DNA of 64,000 nt. Origin: Paraburkholderia podalyriae. GTDB taxonomy: Bacteria; Pseudomonadota; Gammaproteobacteria; Burkholderiales; Burkholderiaceae. The notes under the pieces are model-generated. The model was not told the DNA's origin, did no database searches, and worked only from the letters and a program-made list of their open reading frames with translations. A program made the position numbers and the translations under genes. Position 1 is the stretch's first letter; each line of letters opens with the position of its first letter. The stretch covers positions 1 through 64,000 of the forward strand of contig NZ_VZQQ01000028.1 in NCBI RefSeq assembly GCF_014397785.1, given 5' to 3'. Of this stretch, positions 63,948-64,000 are shown piece after piece.

Positions 63948-64000
63948 ATGGCGAGAAGCAAGGGGACGGATGCTCGAACGGAAGGCGCCGTCGGCAGAAT
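63948..64000 (+). CDS. Possible start of a gene running off the window
   Basis: ATG 63948 with GGAAG upstream opens a frame (MARSKGTDARTEGAVGR) that reaches the window end. The start resembles that of several regulator families, but 17 residues are too few to identify it. Confidence 0.3.
   Translation, partial: MARSKGTDARTEGAVGR

Noticed and set aside
1..64000. CRISPR arrays, tRNA, rRNA, riboswitches, prophage
   Set aside because: No regularly spaced direct repeats, cloverleaf-like sequence, conserved rRNA blocks or phage structural genes were seen; a covariance-model scan would settle the RNA question.

Overview
The window looks like chromosome or megaplasmid sequence from a Burkholderiales beta-proteobacterium of the Paraburkholderia/Caballeronia type. 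The signs are high GC, Burkholderia-type porins with the AQSSVTLYG-like mature start, PaaN/PaaH/PaaK of the Burkholderia form, and many short regulator-linked catabolic units separated by eroded genes. No rRNA, tRNA, CRISPR array or prophage was seen. Gene functions rest on motif and family recognition by eye.

Layout. (1) 1-4965: a sugar-acid unit with an altronate-dehydratase-family enzyme, a FAH-fold enzyme and alpha-ketoglutaric semialdehyde dehydrogenase, a Weimberg-like route to 2-oxoglutarate. (2) 5035-6202: decay zone with a beheaded porin, a 179-bp element with 37-bp inverted ends, an unknown ORF and an AraC tail. (3) 6649-8913: a GH3 lipoprotein. (4) 9101-25592 and 30777-43074: a large catabolic gene set with two acyl-CoA ligases, an acyl-CoA-dehydrogenase-fold oxidoreductase, an alpha/beta hydrolase, a FadJ-like fusion, a thiolase-like protein with a DUF35 partner, an AAHS-type MFS carrier, a Liv-type ABC importer, an SDR, a GMC oxidoreductase, a nitroreductase, a Baeyer-Villiger monooxygenase, an NAD-dependent epimerase-like protein, a TetR regulator and two porins (one broken). 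(5) 25760-30671: an inserted-looking HxlR-controlled module (Old Yellow Enzyme, SDR, aldehyde dehydrogenase, F420-type NADP reductase-like protein). (6) 43118-46886: IS630-family element, VapBC and debris. (7) 46887-54696: homogentisate pathway with a 3-hydroxyphenylacetate-hydroxylase-like pair, an MFS carrier and a LuxR regulator. (8) 54843-63721: phenylacetate genes (paaE remnant, paaN, paaJ, paaH, paaK) followed by a penicillin G acylase.

The most striking signal is not a gene. Thirteen copies of a 16-bp palindrome close to GTRAATnnnnATTTAC (12 full length, one 15 bp) lie before most transcription units of region 4 and nowhere else that I could find. At five of them the right arm forms a -35 box (TTTACT, or CTCACT at one), followed exactly 17 bp later by a T-N-TAAT -10 box. 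This ties scattered genes into one apparent regulon, probably repressed by the TetR protein at 40432-41142. From its gene content the regulon could convert a cyclic ketone or alcohol, perhaps alicyclic or terpenoid, through a lactone and beta-oxidation. The substrate is inferred, not shown.

The right end is a phenylacetyl/hydroxyphenylacetyl catabolic district. Penicillin acylase could release phenylacetate from amides; PaaK, PaaN, PaaH and PaaJ would process it, but the ring epoxidase genes are missing here apart from a stub of paaE. 3-Hydroxyphenylacetate could enter the homogentisate route through the flavoprotein and its small partner.
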